NCBI RefSeq assembly: GCF_019659805.1
Contig: NZ_JAIFRO010000004.1
Coordinates: 1 to 64,000 of the forward strand
DNA length: 64,000 bases
Reading direction: 5' to 3'
Origin: Bartonella raoultii
GTDB lineage: Bacteria; Pseudomonadota; Alphaproteobacteria; Rhizobiales; Rhizobiaceae
The position numbers and the translations under genes were made by a program. Within the stretch, counting starts at the first letter, position 1; every line of letters starts with the position of its first letter. The notes below the pieces were generated by a model. It worked only from the letters and a program-made list of their open reading frames with translations. It was not told the origin of the DNA and searched no databases. Below are positions 36,878 through 47,490 of this stretch, in pieces.

Positions 36878-37669
36878 ATGGCCCATTCTGCAATCATGAA
36901 TGTCATGGTGCAAGCCGCAATGAAAGCAGGACGCTCACTCGTGCGTGATTACGGTGAAGTACAAAACTTGCAAGTCTCTTTGAAGGGACCAGCAAATTAT
37001 GTAAGCCAAGCAGACCGTAAAGCAGAAAAAATTATTTTCAATGAATTAAGCAAAGCACGACCAAAATTTGGTTTCCTGATGGAAGAATCGGAAGAAATTA
37101 TTGGTGAAGATTCACAACACCGTTTCATTGTTGACCCTTTAGATGGTACCACAAATTTTCTCCATGGCATTCCTTTTTTTGCTGTTTCTATTGCTTTAGA
37201 AAGCCAAGGAAAAATTGTTGCGGGTGTTATTTATAATCCCGTAAGTGATGAGCTTTTTACGGCTGAACGTGGTAGTGGTGCATTTTTTAATGACCGGCGT
37301 TGTCGTGTTTCTGCAAGGAGAAGATTAGAAGATTGTGTCATTGCTACAGGCATGCCACATTTTGGTTGCCCTGATCATGGGAGCTATCTCATTGAACTAC
37401 GCAATGTAATGGTAGAAGTTGCAGGACTTCGCCGTTTTGGTGCTGCTTCTCTTGATTTGGCTTATGTTGCCTCTGGCCGAACGGATGGCTTTTGGGAAAA
37501 TAACTTGCAAATTTGGGATATGGCTGCTGGAATATTAATGGTTCGAGAAGCTGGTGGTTTTGTCACCGATAAAGAAGGGGGCAACAACATATTTGGCAAA
37601 AAAAACATCCTCGCCGCCAATGAACATATTCGCACCAAATTAGAAAGAACCCTCAAAAAAGGCATTTAA
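36878..37669 (+). CDS. suhB: Inositol-1-monophosphatase family protein
   Basis: A 263-residue Mg-dependent phosphatase of the SuhB/IMPase family, which hydrolyses inositol monophosphates and may bind RNA polymerase/Nus complexes. Metal ligands are visible: Glu70 in LMEESEE, Asp86 and Asp89 in VDPLDGTTNFLHG, and the C-terminal LQIWDMAAGILMVREAGG motif. AAAGGAAG lies before the ATG. Cotranscribed with efp. Confidence 0.93.
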   Translation: MAHSAIMNVMVQAAMKAGRSLVRDYGEVQNLQVSLKGPANYVSQADRKAEKIIFNELSKARPKFGFLMEESEEIIGEDSQHRFIVDPLDGTTNFLHGIPFFAVSIALESQGKIVAGVIYNPVSDELFTAERGSGAFFNDRRCRVSARRRLEDCVIATGMPHFGCPDHGSYLIELRNVMVEVAGLRRFGAASLDLAYVASGRTDGFWENNLQIWDMAAGILMVREAGGFVTDKEGGNNIFGKKNILAANEHIRTKLERTLKKGI

Positions 37670-38174
37670 ACTCTATAATTTTTAAAAAGAGCCTATGCAA
37701 CCTTAAAAAAGCCCTTCAAACTTTTTAAAAAGCAGCAAAAAACATGTTCCTTGTCTTGAAATCAGTATGACAAAATAAATCAATGAAAGAGGCATTTGGC
37801 AAAAACATCTGCCATCAACAGTGTACATACATCCCCTCTTCCAAAAAAAGAAGTCACAATTTCATTTTACTGCCTATTATTATACTGTTGTGTTTCTCAA
37901 TGCCCTTCTCAACAAACAGAAAAACGCACTAAAAAGTATTCCAGCATAAAACGCTCCCCAAGCAAGACCCACACCGCACGTAGGCAACCCATTACCTCTT
38001 GTAAGAGATCATCATGATCACTGCTCCGACGATATTAACTCCCCAAAACTTCTTTTTCCTCTCTAACAAGATCCACTATGCCTCTTATTGCTTTTCACTC
38101 TTTTTTACAAAAAGACACAATGATGCAAGTTTCCATTAACATACGCGTTCATATTACTGTTACCCGCCTCTTCT
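37670..38174. other. Spacer after suhB
   Basis: About 500 bases between convergent genes. A 49-codon plus-strand frame from ATG 37783 has a hydrophobic stretch (FILLPIIILLCFSMPFS) preceded by basic residues, and an overlapping frame (37796-38017) is Ser/Lys/Thr-rich. These may be remains of a small exported protein, but neither is supported as a gene. Confidence 0.35.
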
Positions 38175-39602
38175 TCATTGAGAGTTATTCAGATACCCTA
38201 TGAAATGCCCACGGGATTTATAATAACAAAATTTTTTATTTTCAAAGACCGCAGCCTGCATCTCATTTTCAACCTGTTCTTTGTCTTTTTTAACGGCCTC
38301 TTCGAGTGCCTTTAACGTCTCATCACCGAAAATAATTTTTAATTTTTCTTTTGAAGATCCTATTATGAGGAGCATCTTCCAAAAAATCAACCGATTATCA
38401 CATTTCTTATTTGACACCCTCATCCATTCTTTTACACCCAATTTGTATGCTTCTTCAAATGTTGGCATCTTTTCACAAATATCCAGATCTTTTTTTTCTT
38501 CTCTATCTCTCTTTCTACAAACCTTCATTTCCTCTTCAACTTCGAAGTCACTATAATCTTTATCAAAGGCAATATAACCTTCTTTCACCGTATCAATAAG
38601 CATCTTATAGTAAATAAAAGTTTCTCGTGCTTTTTTATAATCACTGGAAACATCATACAAAAATGATAAAAGCTCCCTTTTACAAACGTATAGGCTACGA
38701 CAAGGCAAATTACCAAATCCGTTCTGCAACTTTTTTAGCGCTTCATATTCTGTATATTTAGGTATATCTTCAAAGTAAATTTCCATAGATGCTAATTCTT
38801 CATAGTGTCCTGAAGCTTTGTCTTTTTGTTGTTTTTCGTATGCAGCTGTGATCATATCATCAATCATATATACCCACCAATGAAGGAACAGCATCGTAAA
38901 CTTATACCGCTTTTTTTTCGTAAGAGGATCTACAAATTTTTGCAGTGGGATGCCATTCTGTTTCATTAATCGCACAACTTTACGATAAGTTTTCCTAAAA
39001 ATTGGGCGACTCATTAATTTATTGAATCTTTTAACCTGCTCAGCAGTAAATTCTACTTGCAGCGCCTGTTTATAAAGAAAAAATGTATCTGCATATCCTT
39101 GCGCACAGATATCTTCCACCACCATCGGATATTTCTGTCCACCCGCTCCAATAATGTGCCCAATATTTTTTATCTCTAGGATACTCCTTTCCCAATGTCT
39201 TATTGCCTCATCCCATTGTTTAATCCATTTTTTGGGTATTTTTTGATTTTTTTCAAAGAGCTTCTCCTCCCATTGTGCAATAATCTCTCTATATATCGCT
39301 ATTTCTCGACCGCATAATTGCTCAAATTTCTCCCATTGCTTCAGTGCTTCATTGCATTGCTTATTTTGATAATTTGCAAATGCCAACATCAAGCTTTCTA
39401 TAAAAAACGCTATAGTTGCTACAATTAATAAAGTTTTCATTGAAGATTCAAAATACCACAGCGCGCCGATAAGGATGATAAATAAAATCGTATCTCCGAA
39501 TCCTGCATTCCAGCTCTTCTCTATTCCCTTCCAAAGTCCGTAAATGATACCGCCTCCTATCGTGATTATTACGATAACTAAGAAAATCTCTTGATCACTC
39601 AT
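38175..39602 (-). CDS. Unrecognised membrane protein with a long Trp-rich helical cytoplasmic region
   Basis: I do not recognise this 475-residue protein. It opens with three hydrophobic segments (residues about 5-24 IFLVIVIITIGGGIIYGLW, 36-50 TILFIILIGALWYF, 55-77 TLLIVATIAFFIESLMLAFA). A Trp-spaced helical stretch follows (KQWEKFEQ, AQWEEKLFE, IKQWDEAIRHWERS) and then a mostly helical, charged remainder rich in Lys/Glu/Tyr with several Cys. No catalytic motif is visible. The ATG at 39602 is favoured by AAAGG seven bases upstream; ATGs 12-27 bases earlier are alternatives. It stands alone between two gene-poor regions and probably is a lineage-specific accessory gene. Confidence 0.75.
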   Translation of the reverse strand: MSDQEIFLVIVIITIGGGIIYGLWKGIEKSWNAGFGDTILFIILIGALWYFESSMKTLLIVATIAFFIESLMLAFANYQNKQCNEALKQWEKFEQLCGREIAIYREIIAQWEEKLFEKNQKIPKKWIKQWDEAIRHWERSILEIKNIGHIIGAGGQKYPMVVEDICAQGYADTFFLYKQALQVEFTAEQVKRFNKLMSRPIFRKTYRKVVRLMKQNGIPLQKFVDPLTKKKRYKFTMLFLHWWVYMIDDMITAAYEKQQKDKASGHYEELASMEIYFEDIPKYTEYEALKKLQNGFGNLPCRSLYVCKRELLSFLYDVSSDYKKARETFIYYKMLIDTVKEGYIAFDKDYSDFEVEEEMKVCRKRDREEKKDLDICEKMPTFEEAYKLGVKEWMRVSNKKCDNRLIFWKMLLIIGSSKEKLKIIFGDETLKALEEAVKKDKEQVENEMQAAVFENKKFCYYKSRGHFIGYLNNSQ

Positions 39603-40478
39603 TTTTATGCCTTTCATCCTCACCGACATGAATACAAGCTTTTTACCGATTCCTCGATATTATATCATTATGTATATATATGAGTTGGAAATCACTATAT
39701 ATTATATTTTAATACATATAATATACAAAATATAGAACGCTGTACTGCTATAATTAAACATTTTGTATTTAATTGTACTGTTCTCATGCTTTACGCTCTT
39801 TCAAAAAAAAAGCCTTCTAAGCCCTCACAAGGCACAGCCATCATCTATCCGCTTAAAAAAATGAAAGTTCACAGCAAAACATTGCACTCTGCTTCTCCCC
39901 AACATGGATGAAAAAGCATCGTATAGCACAGTTATCCTCAGTTTTTCAGCTATTTTGGAGCAAGAACGATACCGTTTGATGATATTCCAAAAAAGAAGTT
40001 CATATCTCTCAATGAGAAAATCACCCCTTTATACAAGGCACACACATTCATATTTTGCATAATATTTTATTTCCTCAGAGGGAGCGTTTTTTATAAAATG
40101 CATCGCTTTATTTAGCCTTCTCCTTCTTGAACGAGAGAGATTCTAACCCGTACTGGTTTGTCAACAATCCAACTTCTCTCAACAAGCACGCTTCACCTGC
40201 GGACGATTGACATGATGCACTCTAGTAACGCTCTGGGCAAATTCTACCCTGAAGACTTATCACATTATTGAAATGTACTGAATGGGTGAAGCTTTACATA
40301 CCTTATATCACCATCTTAAACAACAATGTTTTACGATACAACAAGATAAAAACAAAGCCTCCAAAGAGAATGTAAAAAAGACTTCAATTCTTGACGCTCT
40401 TCTTTCATAGAGCTCTCACATTAAGATCCCTTTTAAGTTTTGCTCTTTATCCCTCTCAAAGAGAGCAATTATGCATTT
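39603..40478. other. Long spacer between the orphan membrane gene and the ABC exporter
   Basis: About 870 bases. The part just upstream of the orphan gene is very AT-rich with tata-repeats (39655-39740) that could hold its promoter. A short motif tgtcaacaatccaacttct near 40159 recurs with one mismatch near 53637. No complete gene is seen. Confidence 0.4.
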
Positions 40479-42269
40479 TTATTCAGGAGAAAATTGCAAT
40501 TTGGCTAAATAGGCATAAACGCCATTTTTTGCAACAAGTTCTGCATGTGTTCCTTCTTCAACGATTGTTCCCTTTTCCATCACAAGAATACGATCTGCTT
40601 TTAAAATTGTTGCCAAACGGTGCGCGATCACCAATGTTGTTCGATTTTGCATCAACCCTTCTAAAGCTTCCTGCACCAATTGTTCACTCTTTGCATCTAA
40701 AGCTGATGTTGCCTCATCCAACAGTAATAAGGGAGAATTTCTTAAAACTGCACGCGCAATACCAACGCGTTGTTTTTGCCCCCCTGAAAGCATAATACCC
40801 TGTTCTCCCACTTGCGTATCCAAGCCCTTTGGTAAAGTTTCAATAAATTCCAGTGCGTTAGCTGTTTTGGCAGCAGCAATAATTTCCTCTTCCCCAACAT
40901 TTTCGCTTCCAAAAACAATATTATCGCGCAATGTCCCATCAAAAATAGCAACATCTTGTGGAACATAAGAAATTGCACTGCGTAAATCTTGGAGAGAAAG
41001 ACGGTTAATTTCATTGCCATCCAAGCAAATTTTTCCACTTACCGGATCATAAAAACGAAGAATTAAAGAAAAAACTGTACTTTTCCCGGCCCCTGAAGCA
41101 CCAACAAAAGCAACAGTTTCTCCTGCTTTAATCGAAAAAGAAAGAGAACGTAAAATCTTCCTTTCTGGTCTGGAAGGATACGTAAAATCCACTTGATCAA
41201 AAACCAAAGCGCCTTGAACAGGTTTTTCCAAAAGAAGAGGATCTTTTGGGGAAAAGATTGTTGGTTTTTCTTGCAACAATTCGGCTAGTCGTTCAGCAGC
41301 ACCAGCCGCTTGAATGAGTTCAGCCCCCAGTTCTGATAATTGGGCAAAGGTTGTAGCTCCAAAAACGGCATAGATCACAAATTGCCCTAATGTTCCTCCT
41401 GTCATGGTACCGTCTAAAACATCTTTAGAACCAATCCACAAAACCGCAACAACACTGCTAAAAACTAAAAAAATTGCAAAGCCTGTAAAAAAAGAACGCA
41501 AAATGACAGAAGCACGTGCTGTTTGAAAAGCGCGTTCAACCAACTGCGCAAAATGTGTGGATACAAGTTTTTCAGCGGTAAAAGCTTGTACCGTGCGAAT
41601 AGCACCCACCTGCTCTGTCGCTAAAGCATTGGCATCTGCAAGACGGTCTTGTGCCGTGCGTGTGCGGGCACGTACCTTGCGTCCAAAGATAACTAAGGGA
41701 ATGGCAACAAAAGGAATAGCAAGCAAAACCAATGCGGATAATTTTGCATTGGTAATAACCATCATCACAATTGCACCAATTACCACAATGAGATGACGCA
41801 AAGCCGTTGAAGCCGTTGAACCAACAGCCAATTTTATTTGTGTTGTATCTGTGAGGAGTCTTGAGACAAGTTCACCAGAATGAGACTTTTCAAAAAAAGC
41901 AGGAGAAAGTTTCATAATATGGGCAAAAACATCACGCCGCAAATCAGCAATAATCTGTTCCCCCAAAGTAATAACACAATAATAACGGCAAGCCGAAGCA
42001 AGAGCGAGAAGCAAAGCTAAAAAAAACAAAACACCAAAATAAAAATTAATATGGCCACGGCTTGAAGTGCTAAAGCCATGGTCAAACATTTTACCGATAG
42101 CAATGGGCAAAGCTAATGTAACAAGAGCAGCAACCAACAAAGCAAAAAAAGCAAAAATAAACAACCAACGATAGCGTATAAAATAAGGACTAAAAGTGAT
42201 AAGCGAAGCAAAGGAAGACTTCGTATGGGATGATTTTTTAGATTTTTCTGAATGACGGCTTAAATTCAT
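40479..42269 (-). CDS. ABC exporter (MsbA/LmrA-type, fused membrane and ATPase domains)
   Basis: A 596-residue half-transporter. Six membrane spans (residues about 30-310) form a type IV exporter domain, with the coupling-helix region GELVSRLLTDTTQIK. The nucleotide-binding domain has Walker A GASGAGKST, Q-loop YVPQDVAIF, signature LSGGQKQR, Walker B LLLLDEATSALD and the H-loop IAHRLATI. The substrate is unknown; relatives export lipids or drugs. Start 42269 has GAGGGAG nine bases upstream. It is divergent from rpmE, as in other Rhizobiales. Confidence 0.92.
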   Translation of the reverse strand: MNLSRHSEKSKKSSHTKSSFASLITFSPYFIRYRWLFIFAFFALLVAALVTLALPIAIGKMFDHGFSTSSRGHINFYFGVLFFLALLLALASACRYYCVITLGEQIIADLRRDVFAHIMKLSPAFFEKSHSGELVSRLLTDTTQIKLAVGSTASTALRHLIVVIGAIVMMVITNAKLSALVLLAIPFVAIPLVIFGRKVRARTRTAQDRLADANALATEQVGAIRTVQAFTAEKLVSTHFAQLVERAFQTARASVILRSFFTGFAIFLVFSSVVAVLWIGSKDVLDGTMTGGTLGQFVIYAVFGATTFAQLSELGAELIQAAGAAERLAELLQEKPTIFSPKDPLLLEKPVQGALVFDQVDFTYPSRPERKILRSLSFSIKAGETVAFVGASGAGKSTVFSLILRFYDPVSGKICLDGNEINRLSLQDLRSAISYVPQDVAIFDGTLRDNIVFGSENVGEEEIIAAAKTANALEFIETLPKGLDTQVGEQGIMLSGGQKQRVGIARAVLRNSPLLLLDEATSALDAKSEQLVQEALEGLMQNRTTLVIAHRLATILKADRILVMEKGTIVEEGTHAELVAKNGVYAYLAKLQFSPE

Positions 42270-42461
42270 AGAATTTCGCTCCCTCATGAGGTTGTTTATA
42301 ATTCTTGATACAAAGATGTATCTTGAACTCTTGTTTTTTAGTGCATGCTCAGTTATAGGAAGAGTAGTTTAATCAATTTAGCAAAAATACGAAACAAGCG
42401 CACGAAAAAAAAGCAAGAAAATATGTGCTCTTTCGTTTATGAACATATAAAGGTTTAACGC

Positions 42462-42683
42462 ATGAGAGCGAATATTCATCCAGACTATCACAAGATTACC
42501 GTTGTTATGACAAACGGAACCCAATATACAACGCGCTCCACTTGGGGAAAAGAAGGAGATACCCTTAATCTGGATATTGACCCCACAACACATCCTGCGT
42601 GGACAGGTGGGTCTCAAACCCTCGTGGATCGTGGTGGACGCGTTTCTAAATTCAAGAATCGTTTTGGTAATCTTGGCATATAA
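42462..42683 (+). CDS. rpmE: 50S ribosomal protein L31
   Basis: A 73-residue L31 of the type lacking the zinc-binding cysteines (C-minus): [20 protein letters not shown], then [16 protein letters not shown], then the conserved [12 protein letters not shown] end. No CxxC pair is present, so it should not depend on zinc. Single gene with its own promoter, divergent from the ABC exporter. Confidence 0.96.
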   Translation: MRANIHPDYHKITVVMTNGTQYTTRSTWGKEGDTLNLDIDPTTHPAWTGGSQTLVDRGGRVSKFKNRFGNLGI

Positions 42684-43631
42684 GATGCTCTTTTCCCTTA
42701 GAGAAGGGCAAAAAGCTATCAAGTAAAGGAGAGCGAGAGATCTTAACAATTGCTCTCTTTTAGGGCTTTTAAAATACCCTTTGGAAACTTTATAGACTGA
42801 AGATTTGCCCAAAAGTACTTTCCTCATTTTTCTCAAAATATAGAGGATGTATTTCTTAAAATATAGAGGATGTATCAATGAAATACCCTGCTTTTTTGCG
42901 GGACAGTGTGTATTTCATACAAAACGCTTCCTTGCAAACAAAAGAGCATTGCATTTCTTAAAAGAAGAAAAACGACCGTTTTCTCTTTCCATTAAAAGCC
43001 GTGAATATGGATATACTGCATCCATTTTTTACCCCCCCTTTTTCTATGGTTGAATGTTTTTTATAGACAGCAGAAAAGAGAGATAAAACAGAAAGATCCG
43101 GATATTTTTTGAAAAGAGATTATAAAATTTTCCTGCTTTTAAAATCACCGTTTGTAGCTGTTGTTTTACAAAAACAAGGCAATAAGCGCAAAATATCCAT
43201 GGCTGATCAATAGGCTATTGGCTGTATCGCACATGCAATAAAATAAAAAAGACAATCCCTAAAACTACAGCAAGAACTTAAGCAACAAGACTATTCTTCC
43301 CTCATTTTTACGAAAAACATGAGCGCCTATCTTGTCCATGAAGCACTTTATGAAAGTTCAAAATCATCCCCCCCTTCAAAAACACAATTCCTCAAACAAC
43401 GCCTTAAAGCGCGCGCGATGCCCCTCCAATAACGCCCAAGCAGCAAAAACGATGCGCTCTTTATCTTATGAGAACGCAATCATCACTCCTTCTGATATAA
43501 GAAGGAACACAAGCACTCTTTCTCACCACTAAAACATAAAAGAGCAGCAAGCAGTAAGCACACATAAACTTTTTACAATTTATTTTATTGCTTGTTTGTT
43601 AGCAAAGGGCATGTCCTAAATTTGTTACGCC
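42684..43631. other. Long spacer between rpmE and the aldolase gene
   Basis: About 950 bases between convergent genes. A weak hairpin gagagc (42729-42734) / gctctc (42752-42757) followed by T residues may terminate rpmE. An 18-bp direct repeat aaaatatagaggatgtat lies at 42835-42852 and 42858-42875. Around 43200-43430 a frame reads MADQ, stop, AIGCIAHAIK, stop, then KRQSLKLQQELKQQDYS and MSAYLVHEALYESSKS: a plausible decayed gene, but not identified. Confidence 0.45.
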
Positions 43632-44663
43632 TCAAGCACAAGATTTTTCATGTTCTTTTGTCCACTGCCCTAAAGTAGCAAGATGATTCATCAAAGCACG
43701 ATGACCAAAAGCCTTCTGTGCAGCAGCAATATTCTCTTCTTTTCCGGCCCATGCTTTTAAGGCAGCCGCTTGCAATGCCCGTCCATAAGAAAAAGTCAAT
43801 TTCCAAGGCAATGCTCCCAAAGCATTCATAGCGGATAAATGCGCTGTTGCTTCTTCATCCGTTTGTCCTCCAGAAAGAAAAGCAATTCCAGGAACAGCAG
43901 CCGGAACGGTTCTTTTAAGCACCAGAACTGTTTTTTCCGCCACTTCTTCTACACAAGCATGCCGTGCTTCTTTTCCATCAATCACCATATTGGGTTTCAA
44001 AATGATCCCTTCCAAAAGCACACGAGCCTCTAACAATTCTTTAAAGACTTCCTCTAAGACAGCTTGTGTCACCTCAAAGCAGCGTGTAATGGAATGCGTA
44101 CGCGAAAGCCCATCCATCAAGACCTCAGGCTCAACGATTGGCACAATTCCTAATTCCTGACATAAAGCAGCATAACGAGCAAGAGCCTGTGCATTTTGTT
44201 TTATAGCCCCCCTTGTAGGTAGCGCGTGTGCATCAATGGCAATCACCGCCCGCCATTTAGCAAAACGAGCACCCAAAGCATAATATTCTTTTAAACGTTC
44301 ACGCAGCCCATCCAAACCTTCTGTAATTGTCTCTTGGGGAAAAGCAGCCAAAGGTTTTGCACCGGTATCAACTTTAATCCCAGACAAAGCTCCAGATTCA
44401 TGAATAAGATCAGTCAACATTTTCCCTGTTGATGCTTTTTGACGAATAGTTTCATCGAATAAAATAACCCCAGAGATAGCACTTTTCATCGCCTCTTTTG
44501 CGCTAAAAAGCATTTCACGATAAGCACGGCGATTATCCTCATTACATTCAACGGCAATGGTTTCAAAACGTCTTCCAATTGTTGCAGTACTTTCATCTGC
44601 AGCCAAAATACCTTTTCCTGTGTGAACCAAAGCCTGTGCTATTTCTTCAAGACGTTCATGCAT
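43632..44663 (-). CDS. fba: Class I fructose-bisphosphate aldolase
   Basis: Cleaves fructose-1,6-bisphosphate to DHAP and glyceraldehyde-3-phosphate by a Schiff-base mechanism. 343 residues with N-terminal GKGILAADESTATIGRRF, KWRAVIAID, and the Schiff-base lysine Lys223 in LEGIILKPNMV, followed by FLSGGQTDEEA. This metal-independent class is typical of some Rhizobiales. Last gene of the tkt-gap-pgk-fba cluster on the minus strand. Confidence 0.95.
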   Translation of the reverse strand: MHERLEEIAQALVHTGKGILAADESTATIGRRFETIAVECNEDNRRAYREMLFSAKEAMKSAISGVILFDETIRQKASTGKMLTDLIHESGALSGIKVDTGAKPLAAFPQETITEGLDGLRERLKEYYALGARFAKWRAVIAIDAHALPTRGAIKQNAQALARYAALCQELGIVPIVEPEVLMDGLSRTHSITRCFEVTQAVLEEVFKELLEARVLLEGIILKPNMVIDGKEARHACVEEVAEKTVLVLKRTVPAAVPGIAFLSGGQTDEEATAHLSAMNALGALPWKLTFSYGRALQAAALKAWAGKEENIAAAQKAFGHRALMNHLATLGQWTKEHEKSCA

Positions 44664-44793
44664 AAAAATACCTCTTTTTTACTTTATTTCTTTTACTTTA
44701 TTTCTCCAGCTGTGTATCACAGCAATATAATCTTTAAATGCCTCTTCTCTCCAAGAGAAATTTACTTTAAAAACTTTTCTTAACAATCAGCCC

Positions 44794-45987
44794 TTAACCT
44801 TGCATGAGAGCAAGAATACCAGGAAGCGTTTTCCCTTCCATCCATTCTAAAAAGGCGCCTCCTGCCGTTGAAAGATAAGTAAAATCATTGGCAACATCGG
44901 CATGGTTTAATGCAAAAACCGTATCCCCTCCTCCAGCAATTGAAACCAATTTTCCATCCAAGCTACGTTCTGCTGCATGACGTGCTACTGCAATTGTCCC
45001 TTTATCAAAAGGCGACATCTCAAAAACGCCAAGCGGACCATTCCACACAAGGGTAGCAGCTTTATCAATCACTGCATTAATATGTGCAATAGAGCGCATA
45101 CCAATATCGAGAATCATACCCTCTTCAGGAATATCTCCAATATCATAAAGACGATGCGGTGCATCTTTTTCAAAACGAAATCCGACGATAGCATCAACAG
45201 GCAGTAAAAGTGTACATTGGTATTTTTGGGCTTTTTCAATCACCTTTTTAACTGTTTCCATGAGAGCATGTTCACAAAGTGATTTTCCCACTTGGATACC
45301 TTGCGCAGCCAAAAAACTGTTGGCCATTCCCCCACCAATGACTAAATAATTCACTTTCTCCACCAAATGATTGAGCACAAAAAGCTTACTGGAAACTTTC
45401 GCGCCTCCCACAAGAGCCACGACCGGACGCGCAGGATTGCCAAGCCCTTTTTCTAAGGCTTGCAATTCATACTGTAGAGAACGCCCGGCGTAAGAAGGCA
45501 ACAAATGTGTTATCCCCTCTAGGGAAGCATGCGCACGATGAGAAACGGAAAAAGCATCATTGACATAAAGATCGCCCTGTTTAGCCAAAGCCTCAGCAAA
45601 ACAGCAATCATTTTTTTCTTCACCAGAATGAAAGCGAACATTTTCAAGCAGTAAAACACCGCCATTTTGCAAATCCCGTACAGCTGTCTCTACAGCAACA
45701 CCAATACATTCAGGTACAAACATAACCGGCTGCTTGATGATTTTTTCTAACACTTGCACGACAGGGCGTAACGAGAATTCCGGCTCCACCTTTCCCTTAG
45801 GACGCCCACAGTGAGAAAGTAAGATAATCTTAGCGCCCCGCTTTTTCAGCTCAATAATTGTTTCTTTATGCCGTTTCAGGCGCGTTTCATCACAAACTTT
45901 TCCTTGTGCCATTGGTACATTAAAATCCACCCGCACAAGAACACGTTTTCCCTCCACATCAACATCATCAAGTGTCCGAAATCCCAT
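44794..45987 (-). CDS. pgk: Phosphoglycerate kinase
   Basis: Transfers phosphate between 1,3-bisphosphoglycerate and ADP. 397 residues starting MGFRTLDDVDVEGKRVLVRVDFNVPM; LLSHCGRPKG and NDAFSVSHRAHAS in the N-domain, VALVGGAKVSSKL, and the C-terminal SIAGGGDTVFALN nucleotide site. The start at 45987 follows AAAGGATGC; a start 11 codons upstream is possible but adds non-conserved residues. Confidence 0.96.
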   Translation of the reverse strand: MGFRTLDDVDVEGKRVLVRVDFNVPMAQGKVCDETRLKRHKETIIELKKRGAKIILLSHCGRPKGKVEPEFSLRPVVQVLEKIIKQPVMFVPECIGVAVETAVRDLQNGGVLLLENVRFHSGEEKNDCCFAEALAKQGDLYVNDAFSVSHRAHASLEGITHLLPSYAGRSLQYELQALEKGLGNPARPVVALVGGAKVSSKLFVLNHLVEKVNYLVIGGGMANSFLAAQGIQVGKSLCEHALMETVKKVIEKAQKYQCTLLLPVDAIVGFRFEKDAPHRLYDIGDIPEEGMILDIGMRSIAHINAVIDKAATLVWNGPLGVFEMSPFDKGTIAVARHAAERSLDGKLVSIAGGGDTVFALNHADVANDFTYLSTAGGAFLEWMEGKTLPGILALMQG

Positions 45988-46280
45988 TACTGCATCCTTT
46001 CCACTTTCTGTTGTTTTCATTCAATGCACTTTCTAAAGTTTTCCCCACACCATTTTTTTCTTTTTCGAAAAGAAATCCGCATTCATTGTTTGTAATTTAT
46101 TCTGTTAAATTGTATTTTTTTAATTCCAACCTTTCAGACATGTTTGAAAAACGCGCATAATTTAGCAAAACAGATTTCCCTCAACAGCACCATTTTCCTA
46201 TCGCACCTTCACAATTTTTACCCATTCTCTTTTCCAAAAAACATCTTTTATTTTTTATCATAAAAGAGGCTTTTCTGTAA

Positions 46281-46308
46281 CAAAAAGAGGACTAAAAAGT
46301 CCCCTTTT
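46281..46308 (-). terminator. Terminator of gap
   Basis: On the minus strand, directly after the gap stop codon: aaggggact / agtcctctt stem (one G-T pair) with a tttt loop, then a T-run (plus strand caaaaagagg at 46281-46290). It suggests that gap can end before pgk, with pgk and fba having their own promoter in 45988-46280. Confidence 0.75.
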
Positions 46309-47314
46309 ACACTGTTTTAGCAAAAGCGACCGCAGTATCGCTCATGCGGTTAGAAAACCCCCATTCATTATCGTACCAAACCAAAACACGACAAAGTTTT
46401 CCATCAATTACTTTTGTTTGGTCATTATGAAAAATAGCCGAATGTGGATTATGATTAAAATCACAACTGACGAGTTTTTCTTCTGTATAATCTAGAATGC
46501 CCATTAAAGAACCTCTTGCCGCAGTACAAATAGCGTCGTTTATTTCTTCAACGGTTGTGGAGCGTTGAGCAGTAAATGTCAAATCAACCACAGAAACATT
46601 AGGTGTTGGTACACGGATGGACACACCGTCAAGTAATCCCTTTAATTCTGGTAAAACCAATCCAACAGCTTTTGCAGCCCCTGTTGAGGTTGGGATCATA
46701 GATAAAGCAGCAGCACGCGCACGATACATATCACGATGCATAGTATCCAACACAGGTTGATCTCCCGTATAAGAATGGATAGTTGTCATAAAGCCTTTTT
46801 CAATACCAACAGTTTTGTGCAACACTTGTGCTACAGGCGCCAAGCAGTTTGTTGTACAAGACGCATTGGAAACCACAAGATGCTCTTTACGTAAACACTG
46901 GTGATTAACGCCATAAACCACAGTAAGGTCAGCACCTTCAGAAGGAGCAGAAACAAGCACACGCTTTGCCCCTGCATCCAAATGCGCGCGCGCTTTATCA
47001 CGGGCTGTAAAAATACCGGTACACTCTAAAGCAACATCGATACCTAAGTCTTTCCAAGGCAGTTTTTCTGGTTCACGCTGTGCAAACACCTTTATTGGAC
47101 CAGATCCGACATCGATCGTATCCCCCAACACTTTCACATGTCCTGGAAAACGCCCATGAACGGAATCATAGCGTAACAAATGGGCATTTGTTTCCACTGC
47201 TCCTAAATCATTAAGTGCTACAACTTCAATATCTTTTCGTTCACTTTCAACAATAGCACGTAAAATATTACGCCCAATACGACCAAATCCATTAATTGCA
47301 ACACGAACCGTCAT
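46307..47314 (-). CDS. gap: Glyceraldehyde-3-phosphate dehydrogenase
   Basis: Oxidises glyceraldehyde-3-phosphate to 1,3-bisphosphoglycerate with NAD(P). 335 residues: Rossmann start [16 protein letters not shown], the catalytic Cys153 in [28 protein letters not shown], and the C-terminal [20 protein letters not shown] precedes the ATG. It lies between tkt and pgk on the same strand. Confidence 0.97.
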   Translation of the reverse strand: MTVRVAINGFGRIGRNILRAIVESERKDIEVVALNDLGAVETNAHLLRYDSVHGRFPGHVKVLGDTIDVGSGPIKVFAQREPEKLPWKDLGIDVALECTGIFTARDKARAHLDAGAKRVLVSAPSEGADLTVVYGVNHQCLRKEHLVVSNASCTTNCLAPVAQVLHKTVGIEKGFMTTIHSYTGDQPVLDTMHRDMYRARAAALSMIPTSTGAAKAVGLVLPELKGLLDGVSIRVPTPNVSVVDLTFTAQRSTTVEEINDAICTAARGSLMGILDYTEEKLVSCDFNHNPHSAIFHNDQTKVIDGKLCRVLVWYDNEWGFSNRMSDTAVAFAKTV

Positions 47315-47490
47315 TTCATATTTTCCTTATTCATTTTTAACCGTACAACACGATAAATATTCACCTTTACGCATCCAATTACGCAATGCTACCCATGCCA
47401 TATTATCCACATTTATAAGGATATAAAATGTCGCGCTCACGTGCATTCCATTTTACGCCTTACAACATGAATTGCTCTTTCTGAAACCTC

